A DNA stretch of 64,000 nt, taken from Erythroxylum novogranatense. Lineage: Eukaryota; Streptophyta; Magnoliopsida; Malpighiales; Erythroxylaceae. The translations under genes and the position numbers were made by a program. Below, in pieces: positions 45,560 to 56,325 of this stretch; positions within the stretch are counted from its first letter, which is position 1, and the number at the start of each line of letters is the position of its first letter. Location: contig CM057227.1 of the NCBI GenBank assembly GCA_029891385.1, forward strand, positions 60,637,567 through 60,701,566, read 5' to 3'. The notes below the pieces were generated by a model. The model did not search any database, was not told where the DNA came from, and saw only the letters and a program-made list of their open reading frames with translations.

Positions 45560-48500
45560 TGTAACATCCCGTTACCGGTGTGATGGGCATATCGGTAATT
45601 GGATGGTTTGAGCAGTGAGTGCATTCATGATTGAATTGCACGTATAGTGAGTTTTGCATCAGTGATAAATGAGATTAATTGAGTTAATTGCACATGCATC
45701 TTAGTATCCTGCATTCATGATTATTCCAGCATTTAATTGTGATTATGAGTTGAATTGTGAATTCTGAGATATGATCTATTGATTGAATTGAATAGTTAAA
45801 TTTGTGAAATTGTGATGTGATTGAGAATTTAAGAATATTGGGTTGTGTATTTGAGTTAGCATGAGAATTGAGTTATAGCGTTCTGGGAAATTGAAAATTG
45901 AGTATGAGATCGAGTGTTTTATATTTTTGTGGATTTAGGAGGATTTTCCAGAATTTTTAGAGATTAAGTGTTTGGACCGGAAAAATGACCTAGAGACTGA
46001 TAGATTAGATTCCGGTCCCGAAAGTGAGTGGCTTATGGCTTGAAAATTTAGATTTGCGAGTTTGAGAATTTTTACAATGAGCCAGTGGAATTTAGAGACT
46101 GAGATTGAATGCAATTGAGGATTGTGATTTATAGGTTTCAATTAAACCCTATATATATATATATAAGAGCAAGTGAAAGTGAGAAAAACCCCATTTCTCT
46201 TCTTTCCCCTTTCCTCCCACCGTTGGCGATTTCATTCCTCTTCCTTGAGATTTCGTTGATTTCTCTTCATTGTGGTGAGGTTTTGCTTGTGATTGAGAGA
46301 GGTGATGCTTTTCTTTGGGTTGAGAGTAGACGGAGGAGATTGAAGCTTGGAGGATTTCGACGTTTGCGATTTAGGGTTTTCGTCGGATTTGTGATTTGGT
46401 AAGTCTTAATGTGTTTAATGCTATATTTATGGCATTTGTGGTGTTAAATGAGTTAGAATGTGTAGTTGAGAGCATTAATATTGAGTTTAAATAGTATTAA
46501 TGGCGGAAAGAGCGATCGGAGAAGACGAATCAGCTCGTACGTCGCGACGAGCGCAGAGGCGCTGAGGGTTACGTCGCAACGAATAATTAAACTTATTCGT
46601 CGCAACGAACTTCGTGGACGTCGCGGCGAGCGTGGACTGGTGCGTTGCGACGAACGGTCTCCACGTCGCGACGAGCGAGCTTCCCACGTCGCGACGAGGA
46701 TCTCGCGTCATGGCGAAGGATAGTTTCTGAAGTGGAAGAGTTTAATCTTTTGAGCATAACTTTTAGTGTAGACCTCCACTTGAGATGAACTTTGATTCGT
46801 TATGAACTAGAGAAAGAGGTCTATAAGTATGGTATAGGCTGAGAGCTTGAATTCTAATTATTGAGTTAGCGATCATTGAAAGTGAATCAGTTCTAGTTCC
46901 TAAAGTGACCTAAGAGTTGCGTTGTGATGAATTGAGTATAATTTGAGTTTCAGCGAGAGATTTGTGGAATTGATGGATGTCATTGACCTAGTGAATAGTG
47001 AAGTGTGATTGTGAAGTGAGAGATATTGAAATCAGATTTGAGAGCTGGAAATCATGATCATGCATCATACAATTTCAAATTGAGACATGTGCATTAGTGA
47101 ATTCAATTGATTGAGCATATAGTGATGAGAATTCGTTGTATTGTTATAGAGGCACCGTTGGATCGACAGTCCACGAATATTGTTGGGACTTCTAGGCTGT
47201 AGCTCGGAAGTGCAGGTGAGTAACCTAGTTGGTTCCTCAGCTTTTATATGATTAAATGTGCTGTGAATATGTGTATGAATTAAGTGTTAAAGTGAGTGAT
47301 ATAAATGTAAAGTGATTGAGCTAAATGCGATAGATGATAGTGATTGCGTGAATGTGACCGTTTATAGTCGTGAGACTAATGTGTTAAGATTATAAGTGAA
47401 TACTCTGAGAATGTGAATAAGTGTTCTGAGTATGTTAAGTGTAGTGAAATGAGATACATGTGAAATATGTTATAAATGTGAATACTTGTGATAAGCGAAT
47501 GAAGTGACGTATTGATGGAAATGTGAGTATTAGTGAATGTGAAAAGTGAGATCCATGTGAGTGTTATAAATATGAAATACATGTGCTGAGATTGTGAAAA
47601 TACTTGTGATTGTGAATTCATTGTATGAAATTATGAGTAAGTGCTCTGATTGTGATAAGCGAGTAAAGTGATATATAAATATATGTGCTAGTGATTGTGC
47701 AAGTGTGAGTGATTATAGCGGTGAGATAAATGTGCTGAGACTGTGAATAATGTTATGAATGTGATAAGTGTAGTGAAATGAGATACATGTAATTGATTGT
47801 GCAATGTGAACATCTGTGACTGTGATTGAGTGTATAAAATTATGAGTAGCGTCCCAACTGTGATAAGCGAGTGAAGTGATAGATATATGTCGATAAGTGC
47901 TAGTGACTGTGTAAATGTGAGTGAATGCTTAGCAAAATAATAAGCGGTAAAATAACAGTTGTGACTGGAGCTTAGTGATTAGAGCTTTGAGCTCGATATC
48001 AGTGAAAGGGCCTAGGGCCATAACGGCAGTAGTGCATACCCAGAGGGCTCTCCTACTTGCCTAAAATGTGATTAGTGAAAAGAAAATAGTGCATACCGGA
48101 GGCTCTCCTATCCCAGATGTGAGTGGGCGTAGTGCATACCAGAGGCTCTCCTACTCACGATAATGTGATCAATGCGAAAAGTGCCCGAATCGGGACAAGG
48201 AAAATGCTCACCACAACAATGACATAAAATGAGAATCAGATATACATATGCATCGACTATGTAGTGAAATAGAGAATGCGTATGAGTGATAAATTGTGTG
48301 AATAGTGTGAAAGCGTACGCCTTATATGTGTAAAAGTGGCGATCTAGATATTTAGTGAAATGTGATAATTGCTCGGTGATATGTTTAAATTGTGATTATA
48401 GTAAAATATGAGATTGCACGATAGTGTTTAGACCGTGAATTGTGATATATGTGATATATTGAGTATATATGCATGAGTTGGGTGAACCATCGATGATGGT

Positions 48501-48830
48501 TTCTCATTGAGTTCGCAAACTCACCTAACACCGCAATTATTTTTCGAGGATTGAAGAATACCCGTTGGACAAACGGAGTATGATTATTGCAAATGGTCGA
48601 GTCGATGTCGGGATCGGTTCACGTCTGCATTAGAGTAGTACGGTTTTATGGGCATTGTATTTTCGCAAATTATTACTGATTTCCACATATGTGATTGACT
48701 TTGTTTAAAAGAGAAATATTTTCTGAGTTTTGAATTGTAGTGATTGCTCTAGTACACCACCCTCGCGGGGCACGGACTCGGATATCACCATCAATATCGG
48801 GTTCGGGTCTGGCAGGAGTGGGGTGCTACA
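45560..48830 (+). repeat. Solo LTR-3 (3271 bp), TSD GAATT
   Basis: It begins TGTAACATCCCG and ends GGGGTGCTACA, with GAATT at 45555-45559 and 48831-48835. It has no internal coding region. Contents: TATATATATATATA near 46150, a GATTTGGTAAGTC donor-like site (46395), a palindrome array (46542-46695), an AGTGCAG/GTGAG site (about 47213), long runs of TGTGAATA/GTGATAAGTG-type low-complexity sequence (47240-48000), and a hairpin GAGTTCGCAAACTC (48509-48522). Confidence 0.92.
46542..46695. repeat. TCGCGAC palindrome array in LTR-3
   Basis: Cores start at 46542, 46574, 46600, 46621, 46645, 46666 and 46689, with gaps 32, 26, 21, 24, 21 and 23. They are mostly in the context CGTCGCGACGAGCG. The same motif as in Gypsy-1 appears here in an LTR that is otherwise unlike Gypsy-1. 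Confidence 0.88.
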
Positions 48831-48835
48831 GAATT

Positions 48836-50094
48836 TTTTGTGAATTATGAAATAATTATGTCTGAAATTCTGAATTGGAAATGTTCTAGGAGTGATTTCA
48901 GTTGTTAGTGACTCTTAGAAACTTACTGGAAATTCTAGGAGAAAATGTCTGGACCGGAGAATTTTCTAGGTGACGGACCGATTGACTTAATGATATTAGA
49001 ATAATTGTCCAATGGAAATGGGAAAATTTTGATATGATTTTAGGAATTTTAATATGCCGAACCATTGGAATTTGGAGATAACCTAGACTAGAAATGAATT
49101 TGAAAAGAAGACTAGTGGCAAATCAAACTTCCTAAGTTTAATAGTTGTTGACCACCCCTTTAAATGCCTTAGGTTTTAAATTTGGCAGAAAAGTTATCTC
49201 CTCCATCCTAGGGCATGATTCTTCTCCCTTCGATTGTTTCCGCTTTCCTCCTCCTTGTGTGATTCTTCGTTGTTCTCTTGCTTGCTTCTTCTTTGTGTTC
49301 AAGATCAACCCTAAACCCTAAAGATAACGAAGATTTGTGAGGTTTTGAGTGGGAGCCGTAGGGGTTGAAGAGTTGGGGAGGATTTCGGAAGTTTTAAGAG
49401 TGAGAGCTTGATTTGGTAAGTGATCTCTTTATATGTTGTTTATTTGTTAGTTGAAATGCATTTATGGTGTTTAAAGTGAAAGATTGAGGTAATTGATTTA
49501 AGATAATGTTAATAAGTGAAATAAATCTGTAATAGGGGTTAATTAATCCAAATTAATGACAATGAGTCGAGTTGATTAATATTGAGGTTATGGAATCTTA
49601 CGAGATTAGTGTTTTAATACTAAAGAGATGTAATCTAGTAAGCGATAAATGAAATACTTCAAAGTGTATCACCTCGGCCAGGATGCACTTAGATGGAGAT
49701 AAAGGTGTATTTAGGGAAAACTAAATTCGTTATAAAGTGGCCTCTATGTGACTGTGGTGTGAATAGAACTATGGGTTGGTAAGTCATTCTAAAACCTAAA
49801 AGATGATTCGGATTCACAAAGTGTTACATGGACAGGATTAGGAAATATTGTTATGATCTGATATATGTGTTATTGATACCGAAAGTGAAGAATTGCGAGT
49901 AATCATGAGGAAACAGTTAAGACAGTGTATAGAGTTTGAGGAAAGTAAAGGGGTGATTGATTGTATTGATTTCAGTTAATTGACAGAAATTAGTCATGTA
50001 GTGAAATAAGTGGGAAGCAGAATATAAATGAACGAAACAATTCCCTTGCCTTCCTGATCAATCATATAAGAAATTTCGGGGACAAAATTTTTGT
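48836..50094 (+). repeat. LTR-3-like body without coding sequence
   Basis: 48836-49430 resembles solo LTR-3 from about 45870 to 46410 at low identity (TGTCTGGACCGG block, CTAAACCCTAAAG, GATTTGGTAAGTGATC donor-like site at 49410). From 49430 to 50050 I recognise nothing and see no open frame. It ends with a gypsy-style tail AAATTTCGGGGACAAAATTT before the purine tract, so it looks like a non-autonomous or deleted gypsy-type element. Confidence 0.55.
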
Positions 50095-50107
50095 TAGGAG
50101 GGGAGAA
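50095..50107 (+). promoter_or_regulatory. Polypurine tract of the LTR-3-like element
   Basis: AGGAGGGGAGAA directly precedes TGTAACATCCC at 50109, which fixes the plus orientation of this LTR. Confidence 0.8.
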
Positions 50108-50108
50108 T

Positions 50109-50500
50109 TGTAACATCCCATTACAGATGAGAAGGGTAAATTGGTCAATTGGGATAGGCTAGAAGTTTATATTGCATAATTTGATATGTACATACATTTG
50201 ACCTCTAATTTTAGAGGAATGAGACATTTTGCACATGCACTTATATGTACATACATTCATGACAATTCCCGGCATTTATTTGTGATTATGATGTATTTTG
50301 TGAATTTCTGTTTTGATGTAATAATATGAGAAAGTGATTCGGTTTCAAAATTTTAGTGATTTTATATTATGATTTTATAAGTATGATGCCATGAGAGTAT
50401 TGTAGTGACTGACTGCTCGTAGCCCTTCCTTATTGTAGGATATGTATCGGGATGACCCACGGGTATCCCGGTATGTACCCTACGGTAAGGGAGCGCTACA
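50109..50500 (+). repeat. Short LTR-3-like 3' LTR (392 bp)
   Basis: It begins TGTAACATCCCATTAC and ends GGGAGCGCTACA, followed by the target duplication AAGAA. Its first 200 bases resemble the start of solo LTR-3, and its last 100 resemble the end (GTAGTGACTGACTGCTCGTA region). It is about one eighth of the solo LTR length, so it is either internally deleted or a short variant. Confidence 0.75.
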
Positions 50501-50790
50501 AAGAAATTATTGAAGGATATCGGATTCGAGTTACAAACTCCTATGAAACTATTTTGTGACAATAAATCAGCAATTGAAATTGCATTAAATCCTGTTCAAC
50601 ATGATCGGACCAAACATATAGAGATTGATCGTTTTTTTCATAAAGGAGCAGTTGGAGAATAAAGTTATTGAATTGTCATTTGTGAGATCAAATCAACAGC
50701 TTGCAGATGTCTTAACAAAAGGGGTATCTGAGCAAGTTTTGGAAGAATCTGTGAACAAGTTGGGCATGACAGATATACATGCACCACCTT
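50501..50790 (+). pseudogene. Copia-3 RNase H, C-terminal part
   Basis: It resumes at AAGAA and reads LLKDIGFELQTPMKLFCDNK, SAIEIALNPVQHDRTKHIEI, DRFF, then after a one-base shift KEQLENKVIELSFVRSNQQL, ADVLTKGVSEQVLE. These are the usual last copia RNase H blocks (CDNKSAI with catalytic aspartate, RTKHIEID, ADVLTK). The stop is at about 50790. Confidence 0.92.
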
Positions 50791-50985
50791 GAGGAGGGGT
50801 ATTAGTGATTATTATTAGGATTTTGTATTTATGGTTCTGATTTCATTGTCCATAGCGGTTACCTAAATTAATGATGTAAATACTTAATCCTAAGTTAGAA
50901 TCATATGAGTATTCTTGTATAAATTGGTGGTTGTATATTATGAAGTTATATACAAAATAGAATTACTTTCTCTATTATGGTAACT
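50791..50985 (+). repeat. Copia-3 purine tract and putative short 3' LTR
   Basis: GAGGAGGGG (50791-50799) is followed by TATTAGTGATTATTATTAGG, a probable mutated TG start. A TATA-like TGTATAAATT lies at about 50917. The right edge near 50985 (TTATGGTAAC) is a guess, because no 5' LTR is available for comparison. Confidence 0.5.
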
Positions 50986-51703
50986 TTTTCCTCTAAATTG
51001 TTGGGTATATTTGGGGATGAGTTTTTTCTAAGGAAATATTCCAAGAAATTCATGGTACGAATTTCACTTCTAATTAACTAATTTTGGAAATTATATAAAC
51101 CCACATTTAAGAACGTACATTTCCATTGCATTCTATTTCTAAGTTTTATGGTCCACTAATCTAAACTTAAAATATGTGAAACATTTATAAAAATATAATT
51201 CTTTCAATTCAAAATTTAAAATTGAAATGGTGACGTAGTGCGAGTTCTCAATATATTTGTTAAAATAAGAGATTGTGAATCCGATCATTAAAAATTTTCA
51301 AATTTCTTTTATTTATTTCTTAAGTTTAATTTTAATTCACTAATGTTAAATATCATAACTAATATACAAGATTTATAATGTACACTCAAAAGATGACGAT
51401 TACAAATTTTCTTAATTATTATAAAATTCAATTTATTAATAAAAGATATTAAAATTTTTGGTTGTCCTACTTAATTTTAAAATAAATTAAAAGGACGCAT
51501 TCTACAAATGATAAATTATATTTTTATAAAATAGAATTGAATTTCAGACAAAAAAAAATGATGAGTTAGAAAATTGGAATTTCATTACCAAATCACCTCC
51601 TTTTGCCCCTCGTAAATCCATAGAATAGGGAGGTGAAGGGGCATATATCACCTCCACATAATGGTCGTAGATGAACCAAATACTCCAACACCTATCTAAA
51701 TTA
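50986..51703. other. AT-rich spacer, 3' flank of the sulfate transporter
   Basis: No gene recognised. On the minus strand this is the region downstream of the transporter stop codon and should hold its 3' UTR. AATAAA-type signals occur reversed near 51308-51320 and 51430-51440, but nothing singles one out. Confidence 0.5.
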
Positions 51704-54700
51704 CTAGACTTTTACTTGTGAATCAAATTCTCCATCAACTGAAGTTTCTTTGCCTGTATGTAGCATAAACTCACATGCTGCCACAGCCTCTCCCACTGTA
51801 AGGTATAACCATTGCTGACCAATCGTTTCAATGAATTTCGACTTGTCTAGCTTTTTAATCACCTCACTTTGCGGGTTCACCAATACCAGCTATGCCAAAA
51901 TATGTAGCACCTCAATGACATGGATAAACCAATTTCAAGAAAATCTGAATCTTTGAAAATATCAGAAATTCAGCTATACGTACCTTAAGACCTCTTTTAT
52001 CGATTTCCTTTTTCACTTCTTCCAACATGCTGATACCACTTGTATCTATGCTACCAACAGCTGCTAGACCAATTCAATGAAATATTAGAATGGAAGTTAT
52101 GGAAGAATGACGAGTCTTTATAAGACTCATCGGCTATTGACACATACCGCTCATATCCAGTATCACATACTGTAAGGTGGATTCCCCTGTAGATTTCAGC
52201 TTCTCTTCCTCTTCGTTGATCCATCGTGAGATCCTATATTTGAACAACATCAAATAGCCATGACCATTAAGGACCCGCCTGAACGTGATTAATGATTTTT
52301 CGTTAATTTGCATGTAGATACCTTTCTCTGAGGTAGTTCGTGTTAGCGAAGAAGATAGGTGCTTCAATCTGCAGAATGAGAAGCCCAGGAACTTTGTTTG
52401 CATGTGAGTAATGATCTACATTTCTATAGATCATAGAGTTTGGTAGGTTGCCCAGATAAAACGTCCTTGGTCTTGCTACAAATATGAGAATCCTTAGAAG
52501 GGAGAGGGCTACCTGCATATTATTAGCAATTGATATCAATATCGGTAACATCAGCTAGTAGTGGACTATTTTTCAAGATGAATATTAGCTGGTCTGGTAC
52601 TACTTACAGCGAGGACAAGACCGAGCTCGACACTGCCGAATACCACTCCAAGATATGCACTAATGCAGATGAGAAAATCGAACTTGTCTACTTTCCAGAG
52701 GTGAATTGCGGCTCCATAGTCAATAAGGCCAAGCATGGCAGCCATAATAATGGCTGACAAAACGACTTGGGGAGTGTAATAGAATAGCGGAGTTAGAAAT
52801 AACAATGTTATCATCACAGCAGTTGACATGACAATGTTGGAGATTGCTGTCTTGCATCCTGCATTGTAATTCACTGCAGTCCTTGAAAAGGGTCCTGCAA
52901 TAAGCGTAAAAATATAGGTCATGCAACTAAGGAAGTATTAATCTTCTTCCACAAGGTTCAACGATATCTGAGCCTCAAATACCTGTGGTTAAATAGCAAG
53001 AGGTGCAAGAGCCTGCAATGTTCATCATCCCAAAAGCTATCATCTCTTTGTTTCCATCAATGTGATAGTTCTTGAACATAGCGAAGCTTCTTCCAACAGC
53101 TACTCCTTCCTGTAAATAGTCAGTGAAATTCCTAGGTCATCAGGATCAGAAAATTGGTAGCTTATGCGTTATATTCACTTCTTTATGGTTGCATGAAAAA
53201 AAAAAAAACTTGGAATATTATATGAAGAACTATGGGAAGAGACTCACAGCAAGCGCTATGATACCGACTATTGCTCCAGTTTTGACAGTTGTCATCAGAT
53301 ATGGAGGCCCAAGACCCAACTCGGACACTGACAGTGGATTCAAACCCTTCTTCAGGTGCCCAATCTGGACAAAACAAGTCAATCATGATAAGTTGGCTCT
53401 GACTCAAAGAAATCCAAACCTTTTGCATACTATTGGTTAAAAGACAAAATTTGGAGTGTATATAAATTTTGGGATAATTACGACGACGTGACATCATCAA
53501 ATATATATTTGTAGCAATGGTTTGCAGGCCACATACTACTGCTGTTGGGATTTTGAAGAAAAGAAGAGAAGAGATGGGATAAGATAAATTTTAAACAATA
53601 TGTAACACTCCCATATTTTTATTATTAAACTTAGTTGCCTTTTATAGACAAAATACAAACAACTAAATAGATTTTTCAGCCACCAAATCTAACTTACAAG
53701 ATAAGATCAAATATAATCCAAGACATATTCTAAGATAATCTAAGACCTATTCTAAAGGAATTTAAACAATTCTAAAATTTGAATTAATTTCCAACATTCC
53801 TCTTAATTCAAATTTTTTGAATGGAGCACTTCTCCCATTTTTAGAATATTCCGTGAGACTTCTCTTCACCTATCATGACTTCTCATCAACTCAGAATGAT
53901 TATGTGAAGACTTCTTCACCTATCATGACTTCTCATCAACTCTGAATGATTATGTGAAGACTTCTAATTTCTTATCTTCATAGAGCACTTCTATCTAAAT
54001 TTTTATTTGTGAAGCACCTTCTTCACTGTATGATGACTTTCTCATCATCTTACCATTGTTGAGCACTTTCTCTCAACTAGTTCTAAAAGAATTTCTTCTT
54101 CAATCACTTGGCTTTCCTTTGTGCTAACAATATTCCTCTTCATGACCCAAATTCTTGCAATATATACATTGGAGATTGCTTCCTTCCTTCTTCGACAATG
54201 GAACTTTTGTTAGATAAGTGCCCTTTACCATTCTCACAGTCCTTCAAGGATCTAAGGCTCTGATACCATGTTGGAATTTTGAAGAAAAGAAGAGAAGATG
54301 ATGGGATAAGATAAATTTTAAACAATATGTAACACTCCCATATTTTTATTATTAAACTTAGTTGCCTTTTATAGACAAAATACAAACAACTAAATAGATT
54401 TTTCAGCCACCAAATCTAACTTACAAGATAAGATCAAATATAATCCAAGACATATTCTAAGATAATCTAAGACCTATTCTAAAGGAATTTAAACAATTCT
54501 AAAATTTGAATTAATTTCCAACAACTGCGCTGGCCAACTTTCAGAAAAGTAACATTTAGATATATTTGTAAAATTCCAGAGAAAGAACTCACCACTTCAA
54601 CACCGTGTTTTTCAGCTTGGGTGAGAAAAACAAGAACGCTTCCAAGAATTACAGACGTCAGAGGAGCCATGGCATTTATCCAAAAGAAGTATCCTTTTCT

Positions 54701-56065
54701 CTTGCTCTACCAACAAATAATAATGAAAAATAAATAAGTAAAATGAGTATTATCTTTTTAGTTCTCAATGTCCCTTCTATTGATGATCGTGTACATATCC
54801 ATGTTTTGTGCAGTCAAGTTTTCTTTATGCCGTCTATTACATATTAATATTTAGAAAGAAACCATTGTTGTTAAGCAAACTAACTAGTTTCAATCAATTA
54901 TTGATGTCAGCAGTCTTGGTAATTTCGTTTTTAACTTTTGATGGAAACATGTGAGGGGATTAATTTAAAGGTTATCATAGCACAAAATGGCTTACAAAGT
55001 ATCTTGTGAGGAGGAGGAAGAAAAGAAAACACAAGCCCAGTACAGCGCTTTCCCATCTCCACTGCAACGAACATAACCATATTATAGATGGAACGAAAGA
55101 TATTTAACCTAAAATAAAATAAGCAAGTATTCGGAAAAATAAAATAAAGAGATATGAAACTCAAGTAATTAATAGTTAATAATCGAAGACCTATGCATAT
55201 ACCTGATGAACTTGGCTAAAGACTGAGTGCATAACCGATTGAAGATCTGTTGCCTGGGAGAAATGGACTAACCCAAGAATCCCTTTGAGTTGTTGCAGGC
55301 AAACAACTGTTGCTGCTCCACCCATGAACCCCACTATTGTTGAATGGGACAAAAAGTCCACTATAATTCCAAGTCTGCAACGCATTTTGATGCCAAGTCA
55401 TAGTTTAAATCTTTAAAAGATTGTTGATAGACAGAAATTAAACGATTTGAAATAATTTCAATACCTTAGAATGCCGAGAGCAGCCTGGAAAACTCCGGCA
55501 AAAAAAGTGGTTGTTAAAACTAGCTGAAGGTAGAGCTTAGGGTTGTCATGAGGGTTAACTTCCTTCTCTAATATGGAGGCTATGAGTAGCGAGGGCACAG
55601 CAACGGTACCTACTGCTAAATCTTTTGAACTCCCCAAAATAGCATACACCAAAGGTGGAACAAAGCTTGAATCTTTTAGTCAGCAGTGCAGCAAACAAAG
55701 CTATATATCAATACGTATGCTTTTCCATCAAATATTAATCGGTATATGACTGAGCATAACTACTTACATAGACCAATAATTGGCGGGAGGCGAGCCAAGT
55801 TAGCATAACTTATGCCTTGAGGTACTGCAAGACTAGCAATTGTAATTCCGGCTATAAGATCGGCTTTGAAGAGCTGAAAGGTGTAGCGAGGAGCCCATTC
55901 CAGGATTGGAATAAAGTACTGCAGTCCCAGAATGCATTTCCTGGAAGCTGGTTGCTTCTTAATTTGCCTGAAAGGGTCATCGGGGAAAAGGGTCTCCTTA
56001 AGAGATGATTTTAGAGATTGAATGAATGGCTTCTGAGGAGGAATCACAATACGATGCACACTCAT
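51704..56065 (-). CDS. SULTR3: Sulfate transporter, plant group 3 (SULTR3;1/3;2-like), 12 exons
   Basis: Exons by plus coordinates, in order of translation: 55768-56065, 55465-55672, 55203-55374, 54996-55061, 54593-54706, 53248-53364, 52983-53109, 52608-52894, 52322-52512, 52148-52233, 51984-52060, 51704-51889. All junctions are GT-AG and phases agree, giving 642 codons plus TAG, the usual family length. Residues 1-100 hold KETLFPDDPFRQIKKQPASR and the first membrane segment with SLAVPQGISYANLARLPPIIG. Others are DLAVGTVAVPSLL, IVGFMGGAATVVCLQQLKG, IALAEGVAVGRSF, GSCTSCYLTTGPFSRTAVNY and FLTPLFYYTP. The STAS domain (about 515-630) contains VGSIDTSGISMLEEVKK. The family moves sulfate with protons across membranes; some group-3 members act in plastid sulfate uptake. 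Isoform number and membrane are inferred. Intron 5 holds a TRIM element. No broken residue is seen. Confidence 0.95.
53543..53796 (-). repeat. TRIM 3' LTR
   Basis: Left terminal repeat. On the element strand it contains TATAAAAGGC (reverse of 53637-53646), a TATA-box candidate. Confidence 0.93.
53885..53991. repeat. 53-bp tandem duplication inside the TRIM
   Basis: The block CTTCACCTATCATGACTTCT ... GTGAAGACTT occurs twice in a row with one base changed (CTCAG/CTCTG). Confidence 0.85.
54256..54268 (-). promoter_or_regulatory. TRIM primer binding site
   Basis: The minus strand reads TGGTATCAGAGCC, abutting the 5' LTR that starts at 54269 on the plus strand. Confidence 0.92.
54269..54523 (-). 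repeat. TRIM 5' LTR
   Basis: Right terminal repeat, nearly identical to 53543-53796; the clearest differences are GGGA/GGAA at the start and AGAGAT/AGATGAT about 25 bases in. Confidence 0.93.
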
Positions 56066-56208
56066 TTGTTAAGGATTTTGGTTGTGCTTGCTTTAAAAAA
56101 AAAAACAGATGGAAAGAAAATGGTGTTTTTTTTTATGTCTTATTTTATCTGTTGGATAATTATGTAGCTATTTTGCCAAGTTTGATGACATATGTATGAG
56201 GCTTTATG

Positions 56209-56220
56209 ATTTATATAGAG
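56209..56220 (-). promoter_or_regulatory. Possible TATA box of the sulfate transporter
   Basis: The minus strand reads CTCTATATAAATC about 150 bases upstream of the ATG at 56065. Placement suits a plant core promoter with a short 5' UTR, but only the motif and distance support it. Confidence 0.4.
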
Positions 56221-56325
56221 GAATTGGAAGTATATACTCTTTTAAGATAATCTCGCTGGTTATGCAAAGGGCTTTTGCTGTAGACAATTGGCATTTAAAG
56301 AGCTGAGGCAGTCTGATTGGACTCC

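Larger units (their letters stand above)
28501..50500. mobile_element. LTR-3 composite inserted in Copia-3 RNase H (TSD AAGAA)
   Basis: The outer ends read TGTAGCATCCC (28501) and GAGCGCTACA (50500) and are flanked by AAGAA at 28496-28500 and 50501-50505; removing one duplicate restores an uninterrupted RNase H frame. Inside are a minus-oriented LTR-3 fragment (28501-29955 plus 44646-45559, split by Gypsy-2), a plus-oriented solo LTR-3 (45560-48830), and a plus-oriented LTR-3-like body ending with a purine tract and short LTR (48836-50500). The left outer piece is minus-oriented and the right outer piece is plus-oriented, which a simple LTR element does not predict. No coding sequence belongs to LTR-3 itself. 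Confidence 0.75.
11860..50985 (+). mobile_element. Copia-3: host Ty1/copia element split by two large insertions
   Basis: Three blocks of one copia polyprotein remain: 11860-12053, 24648-28500 and 50501-50790. The two interruptions (12054-24647 and 28501-50500) are each flanked by perfect 5-bp target duplications (ACTGG and AAGAA), and the copia coding sequence continues across both when one duplication is ignored. Domain order gag, protease, integrase, reverse transcriptase, RNase H is typical of copia. A purine tract and a short LTR-like segment follow at 50791-50985. No 5' LTR was found, so the left boundary is uncertain. Confidence 0.85.
53543..54523 (-). mobile_element. TRIM element in intron 5 of the sulfate transporter, TSD ACTGC
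   Basis: Terminal direct repeats of 254 bp (53543-53796) and 255 bp (54269-54523) start TGTTGG and end TTTCCAACA and differ at only a few positions. ACTGC flanks both sides (53538-53542 and 54524-54528). On the minus strand TGGTATCAGAGCC lies directly inside the right LTR (54256-54268), an initiator tRNA-Met primer site. AAGAGGAA lies inside the left LTR as a purine tract. The 472-bp interior has no coding capacity and includes a 53-bp tandem duplication. This is the TRIM layout; it needs another element's enzymes to move. It lies in the same direction as the gene. Confidence 0.94.
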
